From the NCBI GenBank assembly GCA_027031685.1, contig JALVPS010000287.1, forward strand, positions 1-13,785: 13,785 nucleotides of DNA. The letters run 5' to 3'. The notes beneath the pieces were generated by a model. That model had not been told where the DNA came from. It did not search any database and was given only the letters and a program-made list of their open reading frames with translations. The translations under genes and the position numbers were made by a program. Positions 1 through 6,635 of the stretch are shown here, piece by piece (the first letter of the stretch is position 1; each line of letters opens with the position of its first letter). Origin of the DNA: Gammaproteobacteria bacterium (GTDB lineage: Bacteria; Pseudomonadota; Gammaproteobacteria; UWMA-0217).

Positions 1-2
1 GC

Positions 3-455
3 CCCGGCGCGGTGGGCGGCCAGTTCAGCGCCATGGAGGCCTGGGGCATCCCGGCCCTCAACACCCTCATCCTGCTCACCTCCGGCGCCACCATCACCTG
101 GGCCCACTGGGGGCTGAAGGAGAACCGCCGCAGCCACCTGATCCTGGGCCTGCTGGTCACCATCCTGCTGGGCGTCACCTTTCTCAGCCTGCAGGCTTAC
201 GAGTACCGCCATGCCTGGCACGAGATGAACCTCACCCTGGGCAGCGGGATCTATGGCTCCACCTTCTACATGCTCACCGGCTTCCACGGTCTGCACGTCA
301 CCATCGGCGCCATCATGCTGACCGTGATGCTCATTCGCGCCCTGCGCGGCCACTTCACGCCCAAGAACCACTTCGCCTTCGAGGCGGCCGCCTGGTACTG
401 GCACTTCGTGGACGTGGTCTGGCTGGGCCTGTTCATCTTCGTCTACTGGCTGTGA
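3..455 (+). CDS. coxC: Cytochrome c oxidase subunit III (aa3 type), 3' part
   Basis: Subunit III of the membrane-bound aa3-type cytochrome c oxidase, a non-catalytic core subunit that stabilises subunit I. The gene is cut by the left window edge: the frame is open from base 3, and the GTG at 12 is internal because the residues around it (PGAVGGQF, then WGIPALNTLILLTSG) fit the middle of the family. About 150 residues remain. Visible are the LNTLILLTSGATITWAH helix, a helix ending in SLQAYEY with a conserved glutamate, the FxLTGFHGLHVTIG helix, and the terminal YWHFVDVVWLGLFIFVYW helix that is diagnostic of the family. The missing 5' half and the genes for subunits II and I and Cox11 would be expected upstream. 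It ends 49 bp before a convergent small gene, with a GC-rich hairpin between them. Confidence 0.96.
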   Translation, partial: PGAVGGQFSAMEAWGIPALNTLILLTSGATITWAHWGLKENRRSHLILGLLVTILLGVTFLSLQAYEYRHAWHEMNLTLGSGIYGSTFYMLTGFHGLHVTIGAIMLTVMLIRALRGHFTPKNHFAFEAAAWYWHFVDVVWLGLFIFVYWL

Positions 456-470
456 GCCAGGCGCAGGGAG

Positions 471-497
471 GCGGGGGCGGCCCGGTGCCGCCCCCGC
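471..497 (+). terminator. GC-rich hairpin between convergent coxC and DUF2909 gene
   Basis: A perfect 11-bp inverted repeat (GCGGGGGCGGC at 471-481 and GCCGCCCCCGC at 487-497) with a 5-nt loop lies between the coxC stop at 455 and the convergent stop at 505. The position suits a terminator serving both strands. There is no T tract on either side, so it is not a classical intrinsic terminator. It may attenuate transcription, stabilise a 3' end or need Rho, and some readthrough from coxC into the SURF1 operon is plausible. Confidence 0.5.
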
Positions 498-504
498 GCC
501 GTGT

Positions 505-720
505 TCAGTGGGGCGGGAAGGGCGGATGCGGCTCGATATAACCCAGATACCAGGCACCCATGAGGATCAGGAAGGCCGCGATCGACAGGCTGATGCGCAC
601 AGTGAGTGCCTTTACGGTGCGGTTGGAGCGGCCCTTGTCCTTGACCAGATAGAACATGGCCGAGGCGAGGCTGCCCACGATGACGATGAGCAGGGCGAGA
701 ATGACGAGCTTGATGGCCAT
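505..720 (-). CDS. DUF2909 twin-transmembrane small protein
   Basis: A 71-residue protein of unknown function. It has two hydrophobic helices (about residues 3-25 and 42-60) joined by a short basic turn (KDKGRSNRTVKALTVR) and a proline-rich tail (EPHPPFPPH). This matches the DUF2909 family of small twin-helix proteins found beside coxC in aa3-oxidase loci of gammaproteobacteria. The ATG at 718-720 is preceded by an AGGA-type ribosome binding site at a suitable distance; longer upstream extensions of the frame run antisense through SURF1 and are not credible. The gene lies opposite to its neighbours, convergent with coxC and divergent from SURF1 with only 27 bp between start codons. A role in oxidase assembly or membrane organisation is an inference from context only. 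Confidence 0.85.
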   Translation of the reverse strand: MAIKLVILALLIVIVGSLASAMFYLVKDKGRSNRTVKALTVRISLSIAAFLILMGAWYLGYIEPHPPFPPH

Positions 721-747
721 GGGAGGGCGTCCTGTGGCGAAGGGGGG

Positions 748-1485
748 ATGGCCATTATAGCCCAGCCCCGGAGCGCGACCGGCGTGCTGCTGCGCCGCCT
801 GGCGGGCTGGCTGTTCGTGGGGGCGGTGTTCGCCGGCCTGTGTGGCCTGGGCCTGTGGCAGTTGCAGCGCGCTGCGGAAAAGCGCGCCATCGAGGCGGAG
901 CGCGCCGCCGCCGGTCGGGCCGCACCCGTGGCCCTGCCCCTCGACCGCACCGACTACCGTGCCCTGCGCTTCCGGCCCGTGACCGTGGCGGGCCGTTACG
1001 ACGCGGCGCGCCAGCTCCTGCTGGACAACCAGGTGCGCGACGGGCGGGTCGGCTACAGCGTGCTCACGCCGCTGGTGCTGGCCGACGGGCGCGCCGTGCT
1101 GGTGGACCGCGGCTGGGTGGCGCAGGGCCTGACCCGCGCCCTGCTGCCGGACCCGACCGTGGCGCAGCCCGTGGATGCCGTGCGCGGCCGCGTGTACGTA
1201 CCCTTCGCCGGCGGGCTGCGGCTGGGGGCGGTCAGCGACGGCGCCGGCTGGCCGCGGGTGGTGCAGTACCTGGACTTCGCCGCCCTGGGTGCGCTGGTGG
1301 GCCGCCCGCTGCTGCCGCTGGTGCTGCGCCTCGACCCCGCCGAGCCGAACGGCTACCGGCGCGACTGGCCCGCCCCCGGCCTCTCCCACCAGCGCCATCT
1401 GGCCTACGCCGCGCAGTGGTTCGGCCTGGCCCTGGCCTGGCTGGCCCTCAGTTTCTACTACAAGCGAGTGCACAAGAGACCATGA
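748..1485 (+). CDS. SURF1-family cytochrome oxidase assembly protein
   Basis: A membrane-anchored assembly factor of the SURF1/Shy1 family, known to help insert heme a into subunit I of aa3 oxidases. It has 245 residues, a normal family length. The order is one N-terminal helix (about 19-37), a periplasmic domain, and a C-terminal helix (about 221-238). Family motifs are visible: LRFRPVTVAGRYD near 73-85, LLDNQVRDGRVGYSVLTPL near 91-109, LVDRGWV near 118-124, and the hallmark NGYRRDW..P..H..YAAQWFGLA near 201-227, which includes His214 and His217. The ATG at 748 follows a purine run (AAGGGGGG), and the first helix then begins at the expected place; the open frame back to 508 crosses the DUF2909 gene antisense and was not used. 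It overlaps the next gene by ATGA, indicating translational coupling. Confidence 0.93.
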   Translation: MAIIAQPRSATGVLLRRLAGWLFVGAVFAGLCGLGLWQLQRAAEKRAIEAERAAAGRAAPVALPLDRTDYRALRFRPVTVAGRYDAARQLLLDNQVRDGRVGYSVLTPLVLADGRAVLVDRGWVAQGLTRALLPDPTVAQPVDAVRGRVYVPFAGGLRLGAVSDGAGWPRVVQYLDFAALGALVGRPLLPLVLRLDPAEPNGYRRDWPAPGLSHQRHLAYAAQWFGLALAWLALSFYYKRVHKRP

Positions 1486-2114
1486 CGACCGAAACCCTGA
1501 CCGGCGCGGAGGACGTGGTGTCCGCCCGCAGCCCGTGGCGGGGCCGGCTGGTGATGCTGGGCCTGTTCGCCGCCTTCCTGGGCCCGCTGGGGCTGGCCGC
1601 CTACCTGTATGCCCATCTGGACGTGTGGCAGCCGGCCGAACGGGTCAATCACGGCGAGCTGCTGCTGCCCACCCGGCCGCTGCCCCTGCTGGTGGCCGAG
1701 GACGAGGCCGGCCGGCCGGTGACCCTGGAACGTCTGCGCGGACGCTGGACCTATGTGTACGTGGCCCAGGGCCCCTGCGACCTGTACTGCCAGGCGGCCC
1801 TGTTCAAGCTGCGCCAGGGGCGGGCCCTGCTGGGGCGTGACCTGACCCGCGTGCGGCTGGTGTATCTGGCCCTGGATGAGGCGGCCGCCAACAGCCTGGC
1901 GTGGCTGCGGCCCGACCATCCGGCCCTGTTGGGGGCGCGCGTGCCGGCGGCGCGGGCCGACGCGCAGCAGGCCGCCTTCGGCGACGACAGCCCGGGTTAC
2001 ATCTATCTGCTCGATCCGCACGGCAATCTGGTGCTGCGCTACGGGCGCGACGCGCGGACCAAGGGCATGCTCAAGGACATCCACCGCCTGCTGAAGGTGT
2101 CCAGCATTGGCTGA
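1482..2114 (+). CDS. Membrane-anchored thioredoxin/Sco-like protein of the aa3 oxidase locus
   Basis: A 210-residue protein with one N-terminal membrane anchor (about 22-44) and a periplasmic thioredoxin-like domain. It carries a CxxxC pair (Cys99 and Cys103, in GPCDLYCQAALFKLRQ) like the copper site of Sco1/SenC proteins. The later strand YIYLLDPHGNLVLRYG (173-188) is the usual thioredoxin-fold continuation. The histidine that completes the Sco copper site, which sits just before this strand in Sco proteins, appears absent: GDDSPG occupies that place. It may therefore handle disulfides or copper differently from Sco1. The ATG overlaps the SURF1 stop (ATGA), so it is probably translated by coupling. 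The position between SURF1 and ctaA is the same as that of an uncharacterised gene in Pseudomonas aa3 loci. Its function is inferred, not established. Confidence 0.85.
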   Translation: MTTETLTGAEDVVSARSPWRGRLVMLGLFAAFLGPLGLAAYLYAHLDVWQPAERVNHGELLLPTRPLPLLVAEDEAGRPVTLERLRGRWTYVYVAQGPCDLYCQAALFKLRQGRALLGRDLTRVRLVYLALDEAAANSLAWLRPDHPALLGARVPAARADAQQAAFGDDSPGYIYLLDPHGNLVLRYGRDARTKGMLKDIHRLLKVSSIG

Positions 2115-2124
2115 GGGGCAGGGC

Positions 2125-3147
2125 ATGACGGGTGGCTTCCGCTGGCTGGCGCGGCTGACCGCCGTGCTGGCCCTGTGCGTGGTCATGCTGGGCGCTTACG
2201 TGCGCCTGTCGGACGCCGGTCTGGGCTGTCCCGACTGGCCCGGCTGCTACGGCCGGCTGGTGGTGCCCGAGCACCCGGGCGAGGTGGCGCCGGCCTACAG
2301 CGGGCGCGCGCTGGAGCCGCACAAGGCCTGGAAGGAGATGGGGCACCGCTATTTCGCCGGCACCCTGGGGCTGTTCATCCTGGCCCTGGCGGTGATCGCT
2401 TGGCGCCACCGGCGCCGCCCCGGCCAGCCGGTGGTGCTGCCGCTGCTGCTGGTGGGGCTGGTGGTCTTCCAGGCCCTGCTGGGCATGTGGACGGTGACGC
2501 TGCAGCTCAAGCCGGTCGTGGTCATGGCGCATCTGCTGGGCGGCATGGCCACCTTGGCCGGGCTGTGGTGGCTGGTGTTGCGCTCCATCCGCTGGCGGCC
2601 GGACGCGCCGGCCGAGGCGCTGGCCTGGCGCGGCTTCGCCCTGCTGGGCCTGCTGCTGGTCATCGCCCAGATCGCCCTGGGCGGCTGGACCAGCGCCAAC
2701 TACGCCGCGCTGGCCTGCCCGGACTTCCCCGTCTGCCAAGGCAGCTGGTGGCCGCCCATGGACTTCCGCGAGGCCTTCGTACTGTGGCGCGGCACGGGCA
2801 TCAACTACGAGTTCGGCGTGCTGGACAACCCGGCGCGCACCGCCATCCACGTGACGCACCGCCTGGGCGCGCTCACCGTGGCCATCTACGTGGGGCTGCT
2901 GGCCTTCTTCCTGCTGCGCTGGGGCAACGCCGCGCGCGTGCGGCGCGCCGCGGCCGTGGTGGCCCTGCTGCTGGTGGTGCAGCTCGGGCTGGGCATCTCC
3001 AACGTGGTGTTCCGCCTGCCGCTGCCGGTGGCGGTGGCGCACAACGGGGGCGCGGCCCTGCTGCTGCTGGCCCTGCTGACGACCTTCTTCCTGACCAGAA
3101 ATCCGCGCCGCCTGGCGGCGCAGGGGGGTGACGACCATGCCGACTGA
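2125..3147 (+). CDS. ctaA: Heme a synthase (COX15/CtaA family)
   Basis: An integral membrane monooxygenase that oxidises the C8 methyl of heme O to the formyl of heme A, needed by the aa3 oxidase. It has 340 residues and about eight membrane helices in two pseudo-symmetric halves. Conserved histidines expected as heme ligands are seen at 74 (MGHRYFAGTLG), 136 (VMAHLLGGM), 245 (HVTHRLGAL) and 306 (VAHNGGAALL). Paired cysteines occur in both halves, in SDAGLGCPDWPGC (35 and 41) and ALACPDFPVC (198 and 204). I chose the ATG at 2125 because GAGGGG at 2113-2118 is ideally placed as a ribosome binding site; a TTG at 2107 would overlap the previous stop. The end overlaps ctaB by 11 bp. Confidence 0.95.
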   Translation: MTGGFRWLARLTAVLALCVVMLGAYVRLSDAGLGCPDWPGCYGRLVVPEHPGEVAPAYSGRALEPHKAWKEMGHRYFAGTLGLFILALAVIAWRHRRRPGQPVVLPLLLVGLVVFQALLGMWTVTLQLKPVVVMAHLLGGMATLAGLWWLVLRSIRWRPDAPAEALAWRGFALLGLLLVIAQIALGGWTSANYAALACPDFPVCQGSWWPPMDFREAFVLWRGTGINYEFGVLDNPARTAIHVTHRLGALTVAIYVGLLAFFLLRWGNAARVRRAAAVVALLLVVQLGLGISNVVFRLPLPVAVAHNGGAALLLLALLTTFFLTRNPRRLAAQGGDDHAD

Positions 3148-4066
3148 CACGATTTCCCTGCAACCGGCCACCGTGGGCGAACGGCTCGCCTGCTACTGGC
3201 AGCTGTGCAAGCCCAACGTGGTGGCCCTGATGGTGTTCACCGCCTGGGTGGGCATGCTGCTGGCCAGCCCGGACGCCTTCCCGCTGCGGGCCTTCGTGTT
3301 CGGCACCCTGGGCATTGCCCTCATGGCCGGCTCGGCGGCGGCCATCAACCAGGTGGTGGACCGCCACGTGGACGCGCGCATGCTGCGCACCCGGGGGCGG
3401 CCCATCCCGCAGGGCCAGCTGGCGCCGCGCCACTGCGTGCTGTTCGCCCTGGTGATGGGCGTCGTCGGCTTCGCCGTGCTGTGGAGTGGCGTGAACCGGC
3501 TCACCGCCGTGCTCACGCTGCTGTCGCTTGTGGGCTACGCGCTGGTCTACACCCTGTGGCTCAAGCGCGCCACGCCGCAGAACATCGTCATCGGCGGCGC
3601 CGCCGGCGCCACCCCTCCGCTGCTGGGCTGGACCGCCGTCACCGGCCAGGTGGACCCCTACGCCCTGGTGCTGTTCCTCATCATCTTCACCTGGACGCCG
3701 CCCCACTTCTGGGCGCTGGCCATCTACCGCAAGGCCGACTACGCCAAGGCCAACATTCCCATGCTGCCGGTGACGCACGGCGACGAGCACACGCGGCTGC
3801 AGATCCTGCTCTACACGGTGCTGCTGGTGGTGGTCACGCTGCTACCCTTCCTGCTGGGCGTGAACGGGGTGGTCTACGCGATCGGCGCCCTGCTGCTGGG
3901 GGCCGGCTTCCTCTACCACGCGCTGATGATGATCTACACGCGCCGCCGCCGCTGGGCCATAAAAACGTTCGTCTATTCAATCGTTTATCTGTTCGCCCTG
4001 TTCGCCTTCCTGCTTTTCGACCGCTTTCTGCCCCTGCTGCTGGAGCGGATCCCGGTCGTTTTCTGA
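3137..4066 (+). CDS. ctaB: Protoheme IX farnesyltransferase (heme O synthase)
   Basis: A UbiA-superfamily prenyltransferase (CtaB/CyoE/COX10) that adds a hydroxyethylfarnesyl group to heme B, giving heme O, the substrate of the preceding gene product. It has 309 residues, a normal length, and about eight or nine membrane helices. The prenyl-diphosphate/Mg site is the NQVVDRHVDARMLRTRGRP segment with Asn71, Asp75 and Asp79. Other family motifs are TPQNIVIGGAAGATPPLLGW near 146-165, FTWTPPHFWALAIYRKADYAKANIPMLP as the second active loop (184-211, with Asp201 and Lys204), and the C-terminal helices. The ATG at 3137 is favoured over a GTG at 3128 because the AGGGGGG ribosome binding site at 3122-3128 would overlap the GTG. 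It is the last gene of the assembly operon; no SenC/Sco1 gene follows, unlike Pseudomonas. Confidence 0.96.
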   Translation: MPTDTISLQPATVGERLACYWQLCKPNVVALMVFTAWVGMLLASPDAFPLRAFVFGTLGIALMAGSAAAINQVVDRHVDARMLRTRGRPIPQGQLAPRHCVLFALVMGVVGFAVLWSGVNRLTAVLTLLSLVGYALVYTLWLKRATPQNIVIGGAAGATPPLLGWTAVTGQVDPYALVLFLIIFTWTPPHFWALAIYRKADYAKANIPMLPVTHGDEHTRLQILLYTVLLVVVTLLPFLLGVNGVVYAIGALLLGAGFLYHALMMIYTRRRRWAIKTFVYSIVYLFALFAFLLFDRFLPLLLERIPVVF

Positions 4067-4073
4067 ACTTTGC

Positions 4074-4092
4074 GGGGCCGGCCGCCGGTCCC
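4074..4092 (+). terminator. Weak hairpin after ctaB
   Basis: An 8-bp inverted repeat (GGGGCCGG at 4074-4081, CCGGTCCC at 4085-4092, one G-U pair, 3-nt loop) begins 7 bp after the ctaB stop. The nearest T run (4106-4110) is too far downstream for a strong intrinsic terminator. The position suggests partial termination of the aa3 assembly operon before the cbb3 operon. Confidence 0.3.
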
Positions 4093-4102
4093 GCCCGCTC
4101 CC

Positions 4103-4130
4103 TTGATTTTTGGCCGTCGTACTGTATGCT
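4103..4130 (+). promoter_or_regulatory. Candidate sigma-70 promoter for ccoNOQP
   Basis: In the only roomy gap on this strand, TTGATT (4103-4108) and TATGCT (4125-4130) are separated by 16 bp, each matching four of six consensus bases. Transcription would start near 4137, about 60 nt upstream of the ccoN ATG. This stretch is also locally richer in A and T than its surroundings. No full FNR/Anr dyad (TTGAT-N4-ATCAA) is present here: the TTGAT half at 4103 has no partner. The call rests on similarity and position only. Confidence 0.4.
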
Positions 4131-4135
4131 CTGCC

Positions 4136-4154
4136 GTCCGCGCTCGCCGCGGAC
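4136..4154 (+). promoter_or_regulatory. Perfect hairpin at the predicted 5' end of the ccoN leader
   Basis: GTCCGCG (4136-4142) and CGCGGAC (4148-4154) form a perfect 7-bp stem with a CTCGC loop. It would lie at the very 5' end of a transcript started from the candidate promoter just upstream. Such terminal stems are known to protect mRNAs from 5'-end-dependent decay. Whether this one does so is inference. Confidence 0.35.
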
Positions 4155-4196
4155 ATCTTGTCCTGTGCATGTTTCAGAGCAGTTTGGGAGTGAACC

Positions 4197-5657
4197 ATGG
4201 CCGTCGCAGCGACCTCGGTAAGTCAGCAGTACAACTATGAAATAATTAGAAAATTCGCCATCGCCGCCATCCTGTGGGCGCTTTTCGGCATGAGTGTCGG
4301 CGTCTACATCGCTTCCGAGCTGGCCTGGCCGTTCCTGAACTTCGACAACCCCTACATCACCTTCGGCCGCTTCCGGCCGGTGCACACCACCAGCGTCATC
4401 TTCGGCTTCGGCGGCAACGCCCTGTTCGCCACCTCGTACTATGTGGTGCAGCGCACCTGCCAGGCGCGCCTGCCGAGCGACCTGCTGGCCAAGTTCACCT
4501 TCTGGGGCTGGAATGCGGCCCTGGTGCTGGGCGTGATCAGCTACATGGCGGGCATCACGCAGTCGCGCGAATACGCCGAGTTCGAGTGGCCCATCGATAT
4601 CCTCATCACCGTGGTGTGGGTCACCTACTTCTGGCTCTACCTGCAGACCCTGCGCCGCCGCTCCCAGCCGCACATCTACGTGGCCAACTGGTTCTATATG
4701 GCCTTCATCCTAGCCACCGCCCTGCTGCACATCTTCAACAACCTGGCCGTGCCGGTGAGCCTGTTCAGCCTCAAGTCCTACAGCCTGTTCTCCGGCGTGC
4801 AGGACGCCATGACCCAGTGGTGGTACGGCCACAACGCGGTGGGCTTCTTCCTGACCGCCGCCTTCCTGGGCATGATGTACTACTTCGTGCCCAAGCAGGC
4901 CGGCCGGCCGGTGTACTCCTACCGGCTGTCCATCGTCCACTTCTGGGCGCTGATCTTCCTGTACATGTGGGTGGGCACGCACCACCTGCACTGGACCGCT
5001 ATCCCCGACTGGACCTCTACCCTGGCGGCCACCTTCTCCATCCTGCTGCTCATGCCCTCCTGGGGCGGCATGATCAACGGCATCATGACCCTGTCCGGGG
5101 CGTGGGACAAACTGCGCACCGACCCCATCATGATGTTCCTCATCACGGCCCTGTCCTTTTACGGCATGTCCACCTTCGAGGGACCGATGATGGCGCTCAA
5201 GAGCGTGAACGCCCTGTCCCACTACACCGACTGGACGGTGGGCCACGTGCATTCCGGCGCCCTGGGCTGGGTGGCCATGGTCAGCTTCGGCTCGCTGTAT
5301 CACATGGTGCCGCGTCTGTATGACACCAAGCTCTACAGCACGCGCCTGGTGTACGTGCACTTCTTCCTGGCCACCATCGGCATCGTGCTCTACATCACCG
5401 CCATGTGGGTGTCCGGCATCGGCCAGGGCCTCATGCTGCGGGCCTTCGACGACTACGGCAACCTGGCCTACACCTTCGTCGAGACGGTGGCCTTCATGCA
5501 CTGGCCGCTGGTGGCGCGGGCCGTGGGGGGCGCCTTCTTCGTCGCCGGCGTGGTTGTCATGGCCTACAACATCGGCATGACCATCCTCACCGCCCGCCGC
5601 GAGGCCGCCGCCCTGGAGGCCAAGATCGCCGCCAAGCTGGCCAAGGCCGGACTGTAA
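4197..5657 (+). CDS. ccoN: cbb3-type cytochrome c oxidase subunit I (CcoN)
   Basis: The catalytic subunit of the cbb3 oxidase, which reduces oxygen at a heme b3-CuB site with high affinity. It has 486 residues and about twelve membrane helices. Key residues follow the solved Pseudomonas stutzeri enzyme with a nearly constant offset: His63 (HTTSVIFGFGGNAL) and His352 as low-spin heme b ligands, His212 (GHNAVGFF), His262 and His263 (GTHHLHW) for CuB, His350 (GHVHSGALGW) for heme b3, and Tyr256 (FLYMWVG) as the tyrosine that is cross-linked to the CuB histidine in this family. The ATG at 4197 is preceded by GGGAG at 4186-4190. It begins the ccoNOQP cluster after a 130-bp gap with a possible promoter. 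A short alanine/lysine-rich tail (from about 468) extends the usual C terminus. Confidence 0.98.
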   Translation: MAVAATSVSQQYNYEIIRKFAIAAILWALFGMSVGVYIASELAWPFLNFDNPYITFGRFRPVHTTSVIFGFGGNALFATSYYVVQRTCQARLPSDLLAKFTFWGWNAALVLGVISYMAGITQSREYAEFEWPIDILITVVWVTYFWLYLQTLRRRSQPHIYVANWFYMAFILATALLHIFNNLAVPVSLFSLKSYSLFSGVQDAMTQWWYGHNAVGFFLTAAFLGMMYYFVPKQAGRPVYSYRLSIVHFWALIFLYMWVGTHHLHWTAIPDWTSTLAATFSILLLMPSWGGMINGIMTLSGAWDKLRTDPIMMFLITALSFYGMSTFEGPMMALKSVNALSHYTDWTVGHVHSGALGWVAMVSFGSLYHMVPRLYDTKLYSTRLVYVHFFLATIGIVLYITAMWVSGIGQGLMLRAFDDYGNLAYTFVETVAFMHWPLVARAVGGAFFVAGVVVMAYNIGMTILTARREAAALEAKIAAKLAKAGL

Positions 5658-5669
5658 CGGAGCACCGTC

Positions 5670-6407
5670 ATGATCAAGCACGAAAGCATCGAAACGAACA
5701 TCGGCCTGCTGATCATCCTGTCGCTGCTGGCCATGGGCATCGGCGGGCTGGTGGAGATCGTGCCCCTGTTCTACATCAACGACACGGTGGAGAAGGTGGA
5801 CGGGGTGCGGCCCTACACGCCCCTGGAGCTGCGCGGCCGTGACATCTACCAGCGGGAGGGCTGCTACCTGTGCCACTCGCAGATGGTGCGTCCGTTCCGC
5901 GACGAGGACCTGCGCTACGGCCACTACTCGCTGGCGGCCGAGTCGCAGTACGACCACCCCTTCCAGTGGGGCTCCAAGCGCACCGGGCCGGATCTGGCGC
6001 GGGTGGGTGGCAAGTATTCCAACGAGTGGCACGTGCAGCACCTGATCGCGCCGCGCTCGGTGGTGCCCGAGTCCATCATGCCCAACTACCCGTGGCTGGC
6101 GAAGAACGAGCTGCGCTATGCGGACATCGCCGCCCGCATGCGCGCCCTGAAGCGCACCGGCGTGCCCTATTCCGAGACGCCCGAGGAGTACGAGGCCAAC
6201 GTCAAGAAGTTCGGCAAGGAAGTGGCCGACATGCTGGAGATCAACCACGCCGAGCGGAATCTCATCCGCCAGGCGGAGGCCGGCAACTACGACGGTGACC
6301 CCTCCAGACTCACCGAGATGGACGCCCTGGTCGCCTATCTGCAGATGCTGGGCACCCTGGTGGACTTCAGCAAGTATGACGAAGGCTATTTTGCCCAATT
6401 CCGCTGA
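5670..6407 (+). CDS. ccoO: cbb3-type cytochrome c oxidase subunit II, mono-heme (CcoO)
   Basis: A membrane-anchored c-type cytochrome that passes electrons from CcoP to CcoN. It has 245 residues. An N-terminal signal-anchor helix (about 11-34) is followed by a periplasmic heme domain with CYLCH (Cys65, Cys68, His69) and the distal methionine in SIMPNYPWL (Met137). A charged segment of about 50 residues (160-210, rich in Glu and Lys) separates these from the conserved end EMDALVAYLQMLGT. This resembles the longer alphaproteobacterial FixO form more than the roughly 200-residue Pseudomonas form. GGAG at 5659-5662 sits 7 nt before the ATG, 12 bp after the ccoN stop. Confidence 0.97.
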   Translation: MIKHESIETNIGLLIILSLLAMGIGGLVEIVPLFYINDTVEKVDGVRPYTPLELRGRDIYQREGCYLCHSQMVRPFRDEDLRYGHYSLAAESQYDHPFQWGSKRTGPDLARVGGKYSNEWHVQHLIAPRSVVPESIMPNYPWLAKNELRYADIAARMRALKRTGVPYSETPEEYEANVKKFGKEVADMLEINHAERNLIRQAEAGNYDGDPSRLTEMDALVAYLQMLGTLVDFSKYDEGYFAQFR

Positions 6408-6434
6408 TGGCCCGTCCGCGGCGGGTGCGTGACC

Positions 6435-6635
6435 ATGTTCGCTAAGGCGTGGGCGTGGATGACCGACCTGGGCAACAGCAAGGTGCTGGCCCTGCTCATC
6501 TTCATGCCCCTGTTCCTGGCCATCGTGGCCTGGGTGTACGGCAACCGCCGGCGCAGCGAACGGCTGGAATCCTACAAGTACATGCCCTTCCTGGACGAGG
6601 AGCCGGAGGGGGACCAGAAAGGTGAACTGAAATGA
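6435..6635 (+). CDS. ccoQ: cbb3 oxidase small subunit CcoQ/FixQ
   Basis: A 66-residue single-helix subunit associated with cbb3 oxidase; in other bacteria it stabilises the complex, particularly in the presence of oxygen. The helix spans about residues 15-35 (KVLALLIFMPLFLAIVAWVY), followed by a basic stretch (GNRRRSERLESYKYMPFLDEE) typical of the family and a charged tail. The ATG at 6435 with GGGTG at 6423-6427 looks the best start, but a GTG at 6429 would add only two residues and cannot be excluded. The stop overlaps the ccoP start (ATGA), implying coupled translation. Confidence 0.9.
   Translation: MFAKAWAWMTDLGNSKVLALLIFMPLFLAIVAWVYGNRRRSERLESYKYMPFLDEEPEGDQKGELK

Noticed and set aside
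508..747. N-terminal extension of the SURF1 frame back to base 508
   Set aside because: These codons are antisense to the DUF2909 gene and have no family similarity, while the ATG at 748 has a purine-rich site and puts the first helix where SURF1 proteins have it.
3128..3136. GTG start of ctaB at 3128
   Set aside because: It would overlap its own purine-rich ribosome binding site; the ATG at 3137 lies 8 nt after that site.
4103..4117. FNR/Anr binding site upstream of ccoN
   Set aside because: Only the TTGAT half is present; the expected ATCAA four bases later is absent.
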